64,000 bases of DNA from Methylobacter sp. (GCA_028716975.1 JAQUOU010000005.1:1-64000), one strand, 5' to 3'; counted from the stretch's first letter, positions 26,881 through 36,685 are shown. Numbers and translations are program-made. Notes: generated from the letters alone by a model not told the origin.

Positions 26881-27480
26881 ATGTCTAAAAATATTCGTAT
26901 AGAAAGATGCAGCGGTGCAGCTCTGCAACAATACATTCCCGAACTCGCCCGTCTTAGAATTGAAGTTTTTCGCGAATTTCCCTATTTGTATGACGGGGAT
27001 TTTGACTATGAAAAAAAATACCTTCAAACCTACATGGATTGCTCTGACAGCGTCATCGTATTGGCTTTTGATGGCGATAAAATTGTCGGGGCATCGACAG
27101 CAATCCCGATGAAGTATGAAACGAATGAACTTAAAAAACCATTTATCGAAAATGCTTACAACCTGGACGATGTCTTTTATTGCAGTGAATCAGTATTGAA
27201 TAAGCAATATCGCGGACTGGGTATTGGCGTTCGTTTTTTTGAACAAAGAGAGGCTCATGCTGAAGATCTGGGCGGCTTCAAACATATCACCTTCTGCTGC
27301 GTGGAACGGCCGATTGATCATCCGCGCCGACCGGCTGATTATGCGCCGCTTGATCAATTCTGGAACAAACGCAGTTATTTTAAACATCCTGAGCTCAGAA
27401 CTACTTATAATTGGAAAGATCTCGATGATATTAAAGAAACGCCCAAACCAATGATTTTTTGGCTTAAAGATGAAAGTTAA
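26881..27480 (+). CDS. GNAT-family N-acetyltransferase
   Basis: Acyl-CoA-dependent acetyltransferase fold of 199 residues. IVGASTAIPM forms the central strand region, and NKQYRGLGIGVRFFEQRE supplies the pyrophosphate-binding loop (R-G-x-G-I/V-G). Substrate unknown. ATG 26881 is preferred to an upstream TTG at 26866. The 3' end overlaps the nitrilase-like gene by 11 bp, a GNAT/carbon-nitrogen hydrolase pairing seen in many bacteria and likely acting on one substrate. Confidence 0.85.
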   Translation: MSKNIRIERCSGAALQQYIPELARLRIEVFREFPYLYDGDFDYEKKYLQTYMDCSDSVIVLAFDGDKIVGASTAIPMKYETNELKKPFIENAYNLDDVFYCSESVLNKQYRGLGIGVRFFEQREAHAEDLGGFKHITFCCVERPIDHPRRPADYAPLDQFWNKRSYFKHPELRTTYNWKDLDDIKETPKPMIFWLKDES

Positions 27481-28336
27481 AATTGCAACTGCGCAGTATG
27501 ACATCAGTTTTTTGAAATTGTGGCATAATTATCAACGAAAAATTGAAAGTTGGGTTATTGAAGCTGCAAAACGGGATGCCGGCATTCTCCTTTTTCCTGA
27601 ATATGCCAGCATGGAACTGGCATCGCTTTTTAGCAAGGAAATCTATTCATCCTTAAGCCAGCAACTGGCAGCCATGCAGTCATTACTGGATGACTATACC
27701 GATTTGTTCCGGACTCTAGCTCAAAAATACAGTTGCTACATTCAAGCCGGAACCTTCCCGGTAAAAATTGATTCGGGTTTCTATCGAAACCGCGCCTTTC
27801 TGTTTATGCCTGACGGTCGGGTTGATTATCAGGATAAACTCATGATGACCCGCTTTGAAAACGAGCAATGGCTTATCCAGAGCGGCAAGGAATTAAAGTG
27901 TTTTGATACCGAATACGGCAAAATCGCTATTAATATCTGCTATGACAGCGAATTTCCGCTGCTGGCAAGAAAACAGGTTGAAGCGGGGGCAAATTTGATT
28001 TTGGTGCCCAGTTGCACCGACACACTGGCCGGTTATCATCGGGTTAAAATAGGTTGTCAGGCAAGAGCCCTGGAAAATCAATGCTATGTTGTCCAGTCAT
28101 CCATAGTAGGTATTGCGCCCTGGTCTGAAGCTGTTGATGTCAATATCGGAGCTGCGGCTATTTATACGCCTGTAGATCGCGGGTTTCCTGCTAACGGTAT
28201 TTTGGCTATCGGCGAACTCAATGCCGTGCAATGGGTAATTGCCGAAATCTCGTTAAGCGACTGCGAAATAGTCAGGGAACAAGGGCAGGTTTTTAACTAT
28301 ACGGATTGGGCATTACAGAATACCTATGTTAATTAA
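27470..28336 (+). CDS. Carbon-nitrogen hydrolase (nitrilase superfamily amidase)
   Basis: Nitrilase-superfamily amidohydrolase of 288 residues. The catalytic triad is visible: Glu in [11 protein letters not shown] (about residue 44), Lys in [11 protein letters not shown] and Cys in [14 protein letters not shown]. It belongs to the group of stand-alone hydrolases encoded with a GNAT gene. The overlap with the upstream GNAT gene implies coupled translation. Its 3' end overlaps that of rpoS on the opposite strand by 8 bp. Substrate unknown. Confidence 0.9.
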   Translation: MKVKIATAQYDISFLKLWHNYQRKIESWVIEAAKRDAGILLFPEYASMELASLFSKEIYSSLSQQLAAMQSLLDDYTDLFRTLAQKYSCYIQAGTFPVKIDSGFYRNRAFLFMPDGRVDYQDKLMMTRFENEQWLIQSGKELKCFDTEYGKIAINICYDSEFPLLARKQVEAGANLILVPSCTDTLAGYHRVKIGCQARALENQCYVVQSSIVGIAPWSEAVDVNIGAAAIYTPVDRGFPANGILAIGELNAVQWVIAEISLSDCEIVREQGQVFNYTDWALQNTYVN

Positions 28337-29312
28337 AAATAGACTCAAAAGAATAACCGTTAAAGTGCAGAATCTCTTTTAATCTTTTTAAAGCGTCCAT
28401 TTGTATTTGCCGGACGCGCTCCCTGGTAACACACAGCTCTTGAGCCACCTGCTCAAGCGTTGAACTTTCATATCCGCAAAGCCCATAGCGACGGCATATA
28501 ACTTCACGCTGCTTTTCAGGCAATTGAAACACCCAACTGGTAATATTTTGTTTAATCCCGTCTTCCTGTATTGTTTCGGCAGCCGACAAACTTTCGTCAT
28601 CGGAGATTGACTCAACCAGAGGCTTATCAAAATCCTTACCGCTTGGAACATCAACGGAAGTAACCCGTTCATTGAGTCTCAGCATTCTTTCAACCTTGTT
28701 CACAGGTTTATCCAGATGCTGGGCTATATCTTCGGCGCTAGGCTCGTGATCAAGCAGTTGCGCCAGATGGCGCTGAGCTTTAAGATAAGTATTCATTTCT
28801 TTAACAATATGAATCGGCAAACGAATCGTTCGCGTCTGATTCATTATTGCACGCTCAATAGTTTGCCTGATCCACCAGGTCGCATAGGTTGAAAATCTAA
28901 ACCCTCTTTCCGGGTCGAATTTTTCAACAGCCCGAATTAAACCCAGATTGCCTTCTTCAATCAAATCCAGTAAAGGCAATCCCCTGTTCAAATAACGGCG
29001 GGAAATTTTTACTACAAGGCGTAAATTACTTTCGATCATAATCTTTCGAGCTTCCTGATCGCCTTGCAAAGCACTTTTGCCGTAGGATTTTTCCTGATCT
29101 GCCGTTAAAAGTTTCGATTTTCCCAGTTCATTCAAATATACCCGGGTTGCATCAAAACTATTATCATGTCGCACCTTAGCGACAGGAGGCTCTTCATCAG
29201 TATCTACTGGCTCTATCAGGATAGATAAATCAACCTCTTCATCAAAAGCCAGATCCTCTTCAAACGATATGCCAATTCCATCGTCAGATGGTTCAATTAA
29301 TTCTTCATTCAT
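28329..29312 (-). CDS. rpoS: RNA polymerase sigma factor RpoS
   Basis: Stationary-phase/general stress sigma-38. An acidic N-terminal region (1-50) precedes region 1.2 ([16 protein letters not shown]), region 2 with the -10 recognition helix ([21 protein letters not shown]), region 3 ([19 protein letters not shown]) and region 4 with the helix-turn-helix ([20 protein letters not shown]). Length 327 matches E. coli (330). The downstream position after nlpD is the canonical gammaproteobacterial arrangement and separates it from rpoD or rpoH. The 3' end is convergent with the nitrilase gene. Confidence 0.97.
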   Translation of the reverse strand: MNEELIEPSDDGIGISFEEDLAFDEEVDLSILIEPVDTDEEPPVAKVRHDNSFDATRVYLNELGKSKLLTADQEKSYGKSALQGDQEARKIMIESNLRLVVKISRRYLNRGLPLLDLIEEGNLGLIRAVEKFDPERGFRFSTYATWWIRQTIERAIMNQTRTIRLPIHIVKEMNTYLKAQRHLAQLLDHEPSAEDIAQHLDKPVNKVERMLRLNERVTSVDVPSGKDFDKPLVESISDDESLSAAETIQEDGIKQNITSWVFQLPEKQREVICRRYGLCGYESSTLEQVAQELCVTRERVRQIQMDALKRLKEILHFNGYSFESIFN

Positions 29313-29347
29313 ATTAACTTGGCCTAACTCAAAATTGTCTGATCATA

Positions 29348-30280
29348 TTACGGTAAAAGCGCCAGTGGATTTACCGATTTTCCGTTTTTTCTTATCTCAA
29401 AATGCAGCGAAGCCTTTTTATATCCCGCTTCACCGATTTGTGCAATATCCTGGCCTTTCTCAACTTTTTGGCCTTCGGCAACAAGCAGACGACTATTATT
29501 TGCGTAAGCACTTAAATATAATTCATTATGCTTGATAATGACTAGATTACCGAACCCGATCAGGCCTTGTCCACTATAAACCACCTTCCCTGCTTCCGCA
29601 GCGTAAACTGTTTGTCCAATTTTGCCGCTTATATCAATACCTTTATTAGCTGATTGTGAAAAATCTTTTAGAATTTTTCCTTTAATCGGCCATTGAAAGC
29701 TTAACTTTAACATTTTTTTGTTATCAATTGAAATAACTGATTTTTTTAATGATTTACTTCGATTTTTTGTTAGAGTAATTTTAGTGTTTGGATTCTTAGG
29801 AGTTGATTTCGCTGTCGATAACGACTTGTTCTGCCCGCTAATACCCGGTTTTTTTTGCGCAAGGGTTATATTTTTTACAACCAAAGCTTTATTTCGTTGA
29901 TTTTTATCAGCAGAATTACTTTGCGGATCAGGATTAAATAAGCGAATTTTCTGGCCAACCTCTATATTATAAGGAATGGCAATTTGATTCCAAAAAGCCA
30001 GCTGTTGATAGCCATGACCGGAACTCACGCCAATTGAATACAGGGTTTCGCCTTCTTTTACCCTATGATATCTTGTAGAATCGTCAGTAATATTCGGGAT
30101 ATTTGGCTTAATAAAAGCTATAGCAGGAATGGAAGTAATAGCAGTGTCTTTAGCGCTTACAGCAGGATTATTGGAACTTACCGGCGCATAATTTTGCTGT
30201 GGCGTCGTACAGGCAGTTAATAACGTGCATAAAACCAGCGTTACCTTAGAAGAACTCAGCTTGGAATGATTAAAATACAT
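29348..30280 (-). CDS. nlpD: NlpD, LysM/LytM-domain lipoprotein
   Basis: Outer-membrane lipoprotein activating the amidase AmiC at the division site in E. coli. The lipobox LLTAC ends the signal peptide (Cys about 24). A LysM domain follows (YHRVKEGETLYSIG, about 72-115), then a low-complexity Lys/Ser/Thr linker and a degenerate LytM/M23 domain at the C-terminus. The zinc-binding His of active M23 peptidases is replaced (SANKGIDISGKIG), as in E. coli NlpD, so it should regulate rather than cut. It lies 35 bp upstream of rpoS; in E. coli the main rpoS promoter is inside nlpD. Confidence 0.94.
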   Translation of the reverse strand: MYFNHSKLSSSKVTLVLCTLLTACTTPQQNYAPVSSNNPAVSAKDTAITSIPAIAFIKPNIPNITDDSTRYHRVKEGETLYSIGVSSGHGYQQLAFWNQIAIPYNIEVGQKIRLFNPDPQSNSADKNQRNKALVVKNITLAQKKPGISGQNKSLSTAKSTPKNPNTKITLTKNRSKSLKKSVISIDNKKMLKLSFQWPIKGKILKDFSQSANKGIDISGKIGQTVYAAEAGKVVYSGQGLIGFGNLVIIKHNELYLSAYANNSRLLVAEGQKVEKGQDIAQIGEAGYKKASLHFEIRKNGKSVNPLALLP

Positions 30281-30287
30281 TGAAAAA

Positions 30288-30794
30288 TTATTTTTTCAAC
30301 AAAACCTTTTTAGCCAAATTTATTTTCGCTGCCAAATAATCCGATCCGCCATGATCCGGGTGCATTTTTTGCATTAATTTTCGGTGAGCGTTAATAATTT
30401 CCTGCTCTGATGCTCCCTTCTTCAGTCCTAACACCTCATACGCCTCTTCAATGGATATTTTTCCTGTTGTACCCACATTATTTTGCCGGCCTGATGTACT
30501 CTGTGAGGTATGCTGTTTTGCGGAAATAAACTCCACCCATAGTTTATAGAATTGCGGAGCATAGCGTAGTAATATCGGCATTAATCTGACTATAAACGCA
30601 ATAATTACCCCAGCCAATGCAAAAAGCCAATTCAACCGTCCGGTTGCAGCTAAATAAACTAAAACCGCGCCCATAAAACTGAAGAAAAAAACCTTGAGGT
30701 ATTTTGCTATGACGGCTGGAGAAGACTTTAGAATTTTGTTAACCGTAAACCAGGCAATAAAAATCAACAACAAAACCAGAAAAATTCGAATCAA
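30288..30794 (-). CDS. Membrane-anchored DnaJ-domain protein
   Basis: 168 residues. An N-terminal hydrophobic region has two or three transmembrane segments (1-75), a short linker follows, and a C-terminal J domain ends the protein (about 112-168: EEAYEVLGLKKGASEQEI, QKMHPDHGGSDYLAAKIN). The HPD tripeptide that stimulates DnaK is present. The arrangement (membrane anchor then J domain at the extreme C-terminus) resembles mitochondrial Tim14/Pam18 and the bacterial DjlA-unrelated small class. It lies 7 bp upstream of nlpD and is probably co-transcribed. Confidence 0.88.
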   Translation of the reverse strand: MIRIFLVLLLIFIAWFTVNKILKSSPAVIAKYLKVFFFSFMGAVLVYLAATGRLNWLFALAGVIIAFIVRLMPILLRYAPQFYKLWVEFISAKQHTSQSTSGRQNNVGTTGKISIEEAYEVLGLKKGASEQEIINAHRKLMQKMHPDHGGSDYLAAKINLAKKVLLKK

Positions 30795-30904
30795 TGATTG
30801 TACTCCGCTTGATGATCCGTTAAAAAACCGCTCACATAGTGATTCGGTAAATAATACCTTAGCATATTAATTTCCCACGATAATACCTTGAATATTTGAT
30901 TACC

Positions 30905-31429
30905 ATGAAGAATGCTCAAATTCCAATTTTAGGTTTCGCTGCCTTTAGCGGGACTGGAAAAACGACTTTACTCACGAAATTGATACCAATTTTAAAACAC
31001 GAAGGTTTGCGCATAGGTTTAATCAAACATGGACATCATGATTTTGAAATAGATCAACCCGGAAAAGACAGTTTCCGGTTAAGGAAAGCCGGTGCATCAC
31101 CGGTTATGCTGATATCTTCGCGTCGCCGCGCCATTATCACTGAAATCATGCCCGAGACAGAACCCAAGCTGGATGACCAGTTAAAGTTATTGGATCAATC
31201 TGAACTGGATCTATTATTAATAGAAGGTTTTAAAGCAGAAAAATTCCCTAAAATTGAATTGCATCGGCCTTCTCTTAATAATCCATTACTTTATCCAAAC
31301 GACCTGGATATTATTGCGATTGCCTCGGATAGCGAGCTGCGAACTCCGGATTATCTGATTAAACTGGATATAAACGAGCCCGAAATGATTGCTGAGTTTA
31401 TTCTAAACCACTTCCTGAAAAAACTATGA
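30905..31429 (+). CDS. mobB: Molybdopterin-guanine dinucleotide biosynthesis protein MobB
   Basis: P-loop GTPase that assists MobA in attaching GMP to molybdopterin. Walker A is FSGTGKTTLL (about residues 15-24), and LIKHGHHDF, DSFRLRKAGA and LDLLLIEGFKAEKFPKIE are family blocks. 174 residues from ATG 30905; a TTG three codons upstream is less likely. The stop overlaps moeA's start by 4 bp, so both are translated together. Confidence 0.94.
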   Translation: MKNAQIPILGFAAFSGTGKTTLLTKLIPILKHEGLRIGLIKHGHHDFEIDQPGKDSFRLRKAGASPVMLISSRRRAIITEIMPETEPKLDDQLKLLDQSELDLLLIEGFKAEKFPKIELHRPSLNNPLLYPNDLDIIAIASDSELRTPDYLIKLDINEPEMIAEFILNHFLKKL

Positions 31430-32670
31430 TCGACCCCTGCAGTCCGGCATCAAAATCATTACTATCACTGGGACAGGCTCTGGAAAGAATCAAAGAAGCT
31501 ATAAATCCCGTGGCTGGTTCAGAAAAAGTGACTTTGAAAAATGCGCTTGGACGCATACTCTCAAAGTCAATTTACTCACCTATTAATATTCCCCCCGACC
31601 GAAATGCAGCCATGGATGGTTATGCTTTATCCAGCGCCGATATTGATCGCGAACATCCATTTACTCTCGGTTTAGCCGGAACTTCCTGGGCCGGAAAGCC
31701 GTTTCAAAACCCGCTTCAACCCGGTCAATGCGTCAGGATTTTTACCGGCGCCGTGGTACCGGAACAAGCCGACTCAGTCATTATGCAGGAACAGGTAAAA
31801 GCTGATAGACAGGCCATAAACTTTCCTGCAAATATGCCGGCAGGTCAAAATATTAGGGCGGCAGGAGAAGATATAAAACAGGGTGAGTTATTGTGCGCTC
31901 TTCCTAAAAAACTAACGGCAGGCGACCTCGGCTTGTTAGCCTCTGCCGGAATCCATGACATTTCAGTCAAAAGACAACTAAAAATCGCTTTTTTTTCTAC
32001 GGGCGATGAACTTATACCCATAGGCCGAGCGCTGGAACCCGGAAAAATATATGACAGCAACCGCTATAGCTTAAGCGGGTTATTGGCCGATCCCAATTAC
32101 GATGCGGTTGATTTAGGGGTTATTCCTGATAATAAGCAGTTTCTGGAAAATAAATTGATCGAAGCCTCCAAAAACCATGATGTGATCATTACAACAGGCG
32201 GCGCTTCGGTAGGCGAAGCCGATTATATCAAGGAAATACTCGAAAGCTGTGGCGAAATAAATTTCTGGAAAGTGGCCATAAAGCCCGGTAAACCTTTGGC
32301 ATTCGGCAAAATCGGTTCGTGCTGTTTTTTTGGTTTACCCGGCAATCCGCTCGCCGTTATTGTAACTTTTCAACAGATGGTAACTCCCGCGCTTAAGCAA
32401 CTTTGCGGAGCGCCGGCTTCCAATCCCTTACGGCTCATGGCGACTTGCACAACAGCACTGAAAAAAGGTCCAGGCCGGCTGGAATTTCAAACCGGCGTTC
32501 TAACGCAAGCCGGCAACGGCGAGTTTTCTGTCGCCTCAGCGGGTAAACAGGGGTCGCACATGCTTAGCTCTATCAGCAGGGCAAACTGCTATATTGTCCT
32601 ACCGGCTGAATGTAGTGGCATACAAGCCGGTGATACAGTCAGTGTTGAACCATTTAGTACACTTATATAA
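31426..32670 (+). CDS. moeA: Molybdopterin molybdenumtransferase MoeA
   Basis: Inserts molybdate into adenylated molybdopterin, the last step of Moco synthesis. Recognisable blocks are PPDRNAAMDGYAL, IFTGAVVPEQADSVIMQE, the GTP-binding-like STGDEL, ITTGGASVGEADYIKE and FGLPGNPLAVIVTF. At 414 residues it is full length. It overlaps mobB. Its stop codon TAA sits directly against the left terminal inverted repeat of a MITE-like element (32671). Confidence 0.95.
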   Translation: MIDPCSPASKSLLSLGQALERIKEAINPVAGSEKVTLKNALGRILSKSIYSPINIPPDRNAAMDGYALSSADIDREHPFTLGLAGTSWAGKPFQNPLQPGQCVRIFTGAVVPEQADSVIMQEQVKADRQAINFPANMPAGQNIRAAGEDIKQGELLCALPKKLTAGDLGLLASAGIHDISVKRQLKIAFFSTGDELIPIGRALEPGKIYDSNRYSLSGLLADPNYDAVDLGVIPDNKQFLENKLIEASKNHDVIITTGGASVGEADYIKEILESCGEINFWKVAIKPGKPLAFGKIGSCCFFGLPGNPLAVIVTFQQMVTPALKQLCGAPASNPLRLMATCTTALKKGPGRLEFQTGVLTQAGNGEFSVASAGKQGSHMLSSISRANCYIVLPAECSGIQAGDTVSVEPFSTLI

Positions 32671-32879
32671 AGGAACCTCTAAAAATCGCACTTCGACAAG
32701 CTTCCTTCGACAGGCTCAGGACGAACGGTGGTTCATAAAATCAGTGACTTTTCCGTTCGTGCTGAGCCCCCTTCGATAAACTCAGGAGAGCCCCTTCGAT
32801 CTAAACTCAGGAGAGCCCCTTCGATCTAAACTCAGGAGAGCCTTGTCGAAGCATGAACGGATAATTTTTAGAGGTTCCC
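32671..32879. mobile_element. MITE-like element, copy A
   Basis: About 209 bp bounded by AGGAACCTCTAAAAAT (32671-32686) and its inverse ATTTTTAGAGGTTCCC (32864-32879). ATAA flanks it on both sides, consistent with a 4-bp target duplication. No ORF. The interior carries the TTCGACAAGCTCAGG-type core and three tandem copies of a ~25-bp unit (about 32767-32842). It matches copy B (56418-56592) in reverse orientation. It starts at the base after the moeA stop codon. Confidence 0.82.
32767..32842. repeat. Short tandem repeat inside MITE copy A
   Basis: Three near-identical units of about 25 bp (CCCCTTCGATCTAAACTCAG plus GAGAG) in a row; the first lacks two bases. Copy B has a single corresponding unit, so the array arose by local expansion in copy A. 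Confidence 0.75.
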
Positions 32880-32921
32880 ATAAGTTGGTTTTTTGGGCTT
32901 GGGACTGGTAAACAAACAAAA

Positions 32922-33680
32922 TCATGCACCTTTTCGATTCCGCACAGCCAAATAAAAAATATATGCCCCGAAGGCGGCCAATAAATGCTTCAGCGAGTGG
33001 CCGCTGATCAAACCCAAGCTCTTATAAACCTGAGCATCGAAAGATTCCATAAGTTTTGATAGAGCATAAATTCCTATTATGCTCCATATATACTTGTTTC
33101 CTTTTAAAGGGGAATTAAAAAACCACAGAATCAGCGGTATTAACACTACGGGCAAAAACTGCACCAGCCCATAAGCCCGTAAATCACCGCGGCCATTGAG
33201 CTCCGAAATATACCAGTAAAGAACTGAAACAATGCCTGCTATCAGCAACGGGACAAATAATTTCAGGGCAATTTTAGGTGAGATATATTCCCCTATAACG
33301 GCACTGAACAGGGCCATGAACGCAATCGTCATCGGCAGCCGGTCCCAAAGCAACGTGTGATTAACAGGATGGTAGTGGTAATACGCAGAGCCGAAACCCG
33401 TCAGCAATATCCCGGTAAAAAACAGTAGATACACCGCTTGTAACTCGACTAGCCCGCCGTTGGCCCGGCCCGATGCAACTAACTGCATTCCCATAATGCC
33501 AACAATAAGAAAAGGAATATTGGAAACTACATTATAAAAATTGGGTATGTTCAGGATAACCCGCTGGTCAACAAAGTTATGATAGGCCGGATCTTGAGGA
33601 ATGGCGTTAATGCTGGCTGCTACGATAATAGCGATAGTAACGATAGCTAAAATAATTTTTAGGCGCTTATCCTTAGGCAT
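32922..33680 (-). CDS. Ceramidase-like / CREST-superfamily membrane hydrolase
   Basis: Seven or so transmembrane helices over 252 residues, with the alkaline-ceramidase (PF05875-like) pattern. NVVSNIPFLIVGIMG is the first conserved block; GSAYYHYHPVNHTLLWDRLPM carries Ser/His/Asp zinc-site residues, and SGHSLKHLLAAF supplies the two late histidines. CREST proteins are metal-dependent membrane amidases; the bacterial substrates are generally unknown. The frame is open to 33782, but ATG 33680 with AAGGAAAGGG just upstream is the evident start. It lies downstream of the rhodanese gene. Confidence 0.78.
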   Translation of the reverse strand: MPKDKRLKIILAIVTIAIIVAASINAIPQDPAYHNFVDQRVILNIPNFYNVVSNIPFLIVGIMGMQLVASGRANGGLVELQAVYLLFFTGILLTGFGSAYYHYHPVNHTLLWDRLPMTIAFMALFSAVIGEYISPKIALKLFVPLLIAGIVSVLYWYISELNGRGDLRAYGLVQFLPVVLIPLILWFFNSPLKGNKYIWSIIGIYALSKLMESFDAQVYKSLGLISGHSLKHLLAAFGAYIFYLAVRNRKGA

Positions 33681-33735
33681 GGAACCCTTTCCTTTACCGA
33701 GTGAATTACCCGGCAAGCCGACGATTGAGTCGAGA

Positions 33736-34059
33736 CTAATACCTGGGCACAGAACTATCACATTCACAAGACCAGGCTTCAATTCCGCCTTTTAAGTTGG
33801 CGATATTTTTAAAGCCCGAATGCTCAAGATAATCGGCGGCTTGCTGGCTGCGCATGCCATGATGGCATATCACCACGATTTCCTGTTGTGCATCCAACTC
33901 ACCCAGTCTCTTGGGGATTTGATTGAGCGGAATTAAAACGCTGTTATCTATGTGGGCGTATTGAAATTCATTCGGTTCCCTCACATCCAATAGAAACAGA
34001 TTATCTCCATTTTGAATTCTATTCTTTAATTCTATCGCTGATATTTGTTTTACAGACAT
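33736..34059 (-). CDS. Rhodanese-like domain protein (sulfurtransferase)
   Basis: Single-domain rhodanese of 107 residues. LFLLDVREPNEFQYAHIDNS is the CH2A-type region and the active-site loop is CHHGMRSQQAA with catalytic Cys (about residue 65), close to GlpE-like enzymes. It probably moves sulfane sulfur to a thiol acceptor. It lies 2 bp downstream of the aminotransferase and 55 bp upstream of the ceramidase-like gene in an apparent operon. Confidence 0.9.
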   Translation of the reverse strand: MSVKQISAIELKNRIQNGDNLFLLDVREPNEFQYAHIDNSVLIPLNQIPKRLGELDAQQEIVVICHHGMRSQQAADYLEHSGFKNIANLKGGIEAWSCECDSSVPRY

Positions 34060-34061
34060 GG

Positions 34062-35261
34062 TTATCCTTTGTTAATAAATCTTTCTAAACGTTGCACGGC
34101 TATCGCCATTTTATCTATAGAAGTCGTATAAGCAAAACGGATAAAGTGATTTGACTCATTTATCCCGAAATCTTTGCCGGGCGTTACCGCCACGGCTTCA
34201 GTCTCTAAAAAATCCATAGCGAATTGATAACTGTTATCGGTAAATTTAGCGCAATTAGCATAAATATAAAAAGCTCCGTCCGGTTTAATAGGGATTTCAA
34301 ATCCCAAACGCAGCAGGTTCTGATAAAGAAAATCACGTCTGGCTTCATATTCTGCCCGTCTAAATTCAAGCTCGGCTATCGTATGCTGATCAAAAGCAGC
34401 CAATGCGGCATATTGCGAATGCGTAGAGGTGGCAATGAAAATATTTTGCGCCAATTTTTCAGTCACTTCAACAAACTCATCCGGCACTATTAGCCAGCCA
34501 ATTCGCCAGCCCGTCATGCCGAAATATTTGGAAAAACTGTTAATGACGAATACCTTGTCACTAAACTCCAGTGCTGAAGAAGCACTATCACCATAAACCA
34601 GGCCGTGATAGATTTCATCTGAATAAAAGCAGCCGCCCAGTATATTAACCGCATCAACTGCCTGCTTTAATACTTCTTGAGTAATAAGTGTACCGGTAGG
34701 ATTAGACGGAGATGCAACCAATACCCCTTTTGTGGCGGTAGTCCAGTGCTGCCTGATTAACTCGGCTGTTAATTGATACCGGGTTGTGGCATCAACCGGA
34801 ATTTTTCTGGCTTTACCATCAAACAACTTAACAAAATTGCTGTTACAGGGATAGCAGGGATCAGTCATTAATAGCTCTTCTCCCGGATTCAAGCTTACTC
34901 CCAGCGCCAACAAAAATGCGCCGGAAGCACCAGGCGTAACAAAAATACGCTCAGTGGAAACAGCCGCGCCATAACGCTTCCGGTAAAATCCGGCTATTTT
35001 TTCACGTAGCTCCGGCAACCCGCCTGCCGCGGTATATTTTACGTCACCTATTTGAATATGCTTGATACCGGCATCAATAATAATCTGCGGCGTAGGAAAA
35101 TCCGGCTCGCCGATTTCCATATGAATAACATCCCTGCCTTCGCCCTCCAATTGTTTGGCGCGCCCCAGTATTTCCATCACATAAAACGGTAAAATGTCCT
35201 GAGTTCTCTTAGCCAATCGGTCAGCCATATTGTTGGCTCGTATTAAAAAAATCAAAATCAT
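34062..35261 (-). CDS. Class I/II pyridoxal-phosphate aminotransferase
   Basis: Fold-type I aminotransferase near 399 residues, AspC/AlaA-like subgroup. HMEIGEPDFPTPQ is at the start of the large domain, NPTGTLI is the conserved Asn region, and the PLP-binding Lys is in INSFSKYFGMTGWRIGW. FIRFAYTTS carries the substrate-carboxylate Arg. The upstream ATG at 35261 has AAGGA eight bases before it; a second Met at 35228 begins the typical family N-terminus (MADRLAKRTQDILPF) but lacks a Shine-Dalgarno, so the start is uncertain. Substrate specificity cannot be read from sequence. Confidence 0.9.
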   Translation of the reverse strand: MILIFLIRANNMADRLAKRTQDILPFYVMEILGRAKQLEGEGRDVIHMEIGEPDFPTPQIIIDAGIKHIQIGDVKYTAAGGLPELREKIAGFYRKRYGAAVSTERIFVTPGASGAFLLALGVSLNPGEELLMTDPCYPCNSNFVKLFDGKARKIPVDATTRYQLTAELIRQHWTTATKGVLVASPSNPTGTLITQEVLKQAVDAVNILGGCFYSDEIYHGLVYGDSASSALEFSDKVFVINSFSKYFGMTGWRIGWLIVPDEFVEVTEKLAQNIFIATSTHSQYAALAAFDQHTIAELEFRRAEYEARRDFLYQNLLRLGFEIPIKPDGAFYIYANCAKFTDNSYQFAMDFLETEAVAVTPGKDFGINESNHFIRFAYTTSIDKMAIAVQRLERFINKG

Positions 35262-35338
35262 ACCAATATTCCTTGCTAACTGGGTACTATTCTGCTAAAA
35301 ATGCGCAGTTTTATTTATCTTGTCTTAGGAGTTAATGG

Positions 35339-35773
35339 ATGGCCGAAAGCTTTAAAACTGGTGCATCACCTTTCAGTTTTACCCCTTATGTCGAAAAAGA
35401 GGGTGAAGAATATATGAATGAAGCTCAATTAAAACATTTTGAGAACATTCTAAAAAACTGGAAAGCTGAATTAATGCAGGAAGTGGATCGTACTGTACAC
35501 CATATGCAGGATGATGCCGCTAACTTCCCTGATCCGAATGATCGGGCGACTCAGGAATCAGAATTCAGTCTTGAATTAAGAACCCGCGATCGTGAACGTA
35601 AGCTTATCAAGAAAATTGATGATTCCCTTAAGGAAATTGAATCAGGAGATTATGGTTTTTGTGAATCGTGCGGAATTGATATCGGCATACGCCGCCTGGA
35701 GGCCAGACCCACAGCAAGTTTGTGCATAGACTGTAAAACACTGGATGAAATCCGGGAAAAACAGATGGGCTAG
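35339..35773 (+). CDS. dksA: RNA polymerase-binding transcription factor DksA
   Basis: Secondary-channel regulator that acts with ppGpp in the stringent response. Coiled-coil (about 30-105) with the tip [16 protein letters not shown] carrying the functional Asp/Ala residues, followed by a C4 zinc finger (CESCG ... CIDC). 144 residues, close to E. coli (151). AGGAG precedes the ATG. gluQ follows 9 bp later, as in many gammaproteobacteria. Confidence 0.96.
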   Translation: MAESFKTGASPFSFTPYVEKEGEEYMNEAQLKHFENILKNWKAELMQEVDRTVHHMQDDAANFPDPNDRATQESEFSLELRTRDRERKLIKKIDDSLKEIESGDYGFCESCGIDIGIRRLEARPTASLCIDCKTLDEIREKQMG

Positions 35774-35782
35774 ACCCTTATC

Positions 35783-36685
35783 GTGCCTGCCAAAGAAACC
35801 TATACCGGTCGGTTTGCCCCCTCGCCTACCGGTCCTTTACATTTCGGATCGCTTTATACCGCTCTCGCCAGTTTTCTTGAAGCCCGTTCACAACAAGGCA
35901 AATGGCTGCTGAGAATTGATGATATCGATATCCCGCGAAATATAAAAGGTGCTGCCGATGTTATTTTAAAAACCCTGGAAATTTTTGGCCTGCACTGGGA
36001 CGATAGTGTTTATTATCAAAGCCATAAGCTTAATGATTATAATGACATTCTGAAAGAGTTAGAAAACCGTAAACTGACTTATCCCTGCACATGCAGCCGG
36101 AAAGAGTTGTCATACATTCATACGAAACAAACATCGCCTGATATATATCCCGGTATTTGCCGGGATAAACCGGCTACGGCTAGCTCTCCTCCTCATGCAT
36201 TACGCGTCAAAACCGGTAACTGCATCATTTCATTTCAGGATGATCTGCACGGACTGATTTCTCATAACCTGGCTGAACGGCATGGCGATTTTATCCTACA
36301 AAGAAAAGACCGGATTATTGCCTATCAGTTAGCCGTAGTTATTGACGACCACCGGCAAAATATCACTCATGTCGTTCGCGGCTATGATTTACTGGATTCA
36401 ACGCCCAAGCAAATTTATTTGCAACAGAAATTGGGATTTCGTACTCCTGAATATATGCATGTACCCATTATCGTCGACGAGCAGGGTTATAAACTCAGTA
36501 AACAGACGTGTGCACAGGCTGTGGATTTGAAAAGGCCTCACCAGGTCATTTTTGAGCTGTTAACATTATTAAAACAAAATCCTCCAGCGGAGCTTCAACA
36601 TGCCCCGCCCACTGAACTTCTTAGTTGGGCACAAAGCCATTGGAACCCGGCCCTTCTAAAAAATCTTCGTGCAATCAGCCGATGA
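35783..36685 (+). CDS. gluQ: Glutamyl-Q tRNA(Asp) synthetase GluQ
   Basis: GluRS paralogue lacking the anticodon-binding domain; it glutamylates queuosine at position 34 of tRNA(Asp). GRFAPSPTGPLHFGSL holds the HIGH-like site, YPCTCSRKEL the first zinc ligands, and YKLSKQT the KMSKS-like loop. Length 300 fits. The start is GTG at 35783, nine bases after dksA stops, so they form an operon. The queD gene at 48359 belongs to the related queuosine pathway. Confidence 0.95.
   Translation: MPAKETYTGRFAPSPTGPLHFGSLYTALASFLEARSQQGKWLLRIDDIDIPRNIKGAADVILKTLEIFGLHWDDSVYYQSHKLNDYNDILKELENRKLTYPCTCSRKELSYIHTKQTSPDIYPGICRDKPATASSPPHALRVKTGNCIISFQDDLHGLISHNLAERHGDFILQRKDRIIAYQLAVVIDDHRQNITHVVRGYDLLDSTPKQIYLQQKLGFRTPEYMHVPIIVDEQGYKLSKQTCAQAVDLKRPHQVIFELLTLLKQNPPAELQHAPPTELLSWAQSHWNPALLKNLRAISR

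Noticed and set aside
32767-32842. Tandem repeats considered as a CRISPR array
   Set aside because: Units are directly adjacent with no unique spacers and lie inside a MITE-like element.
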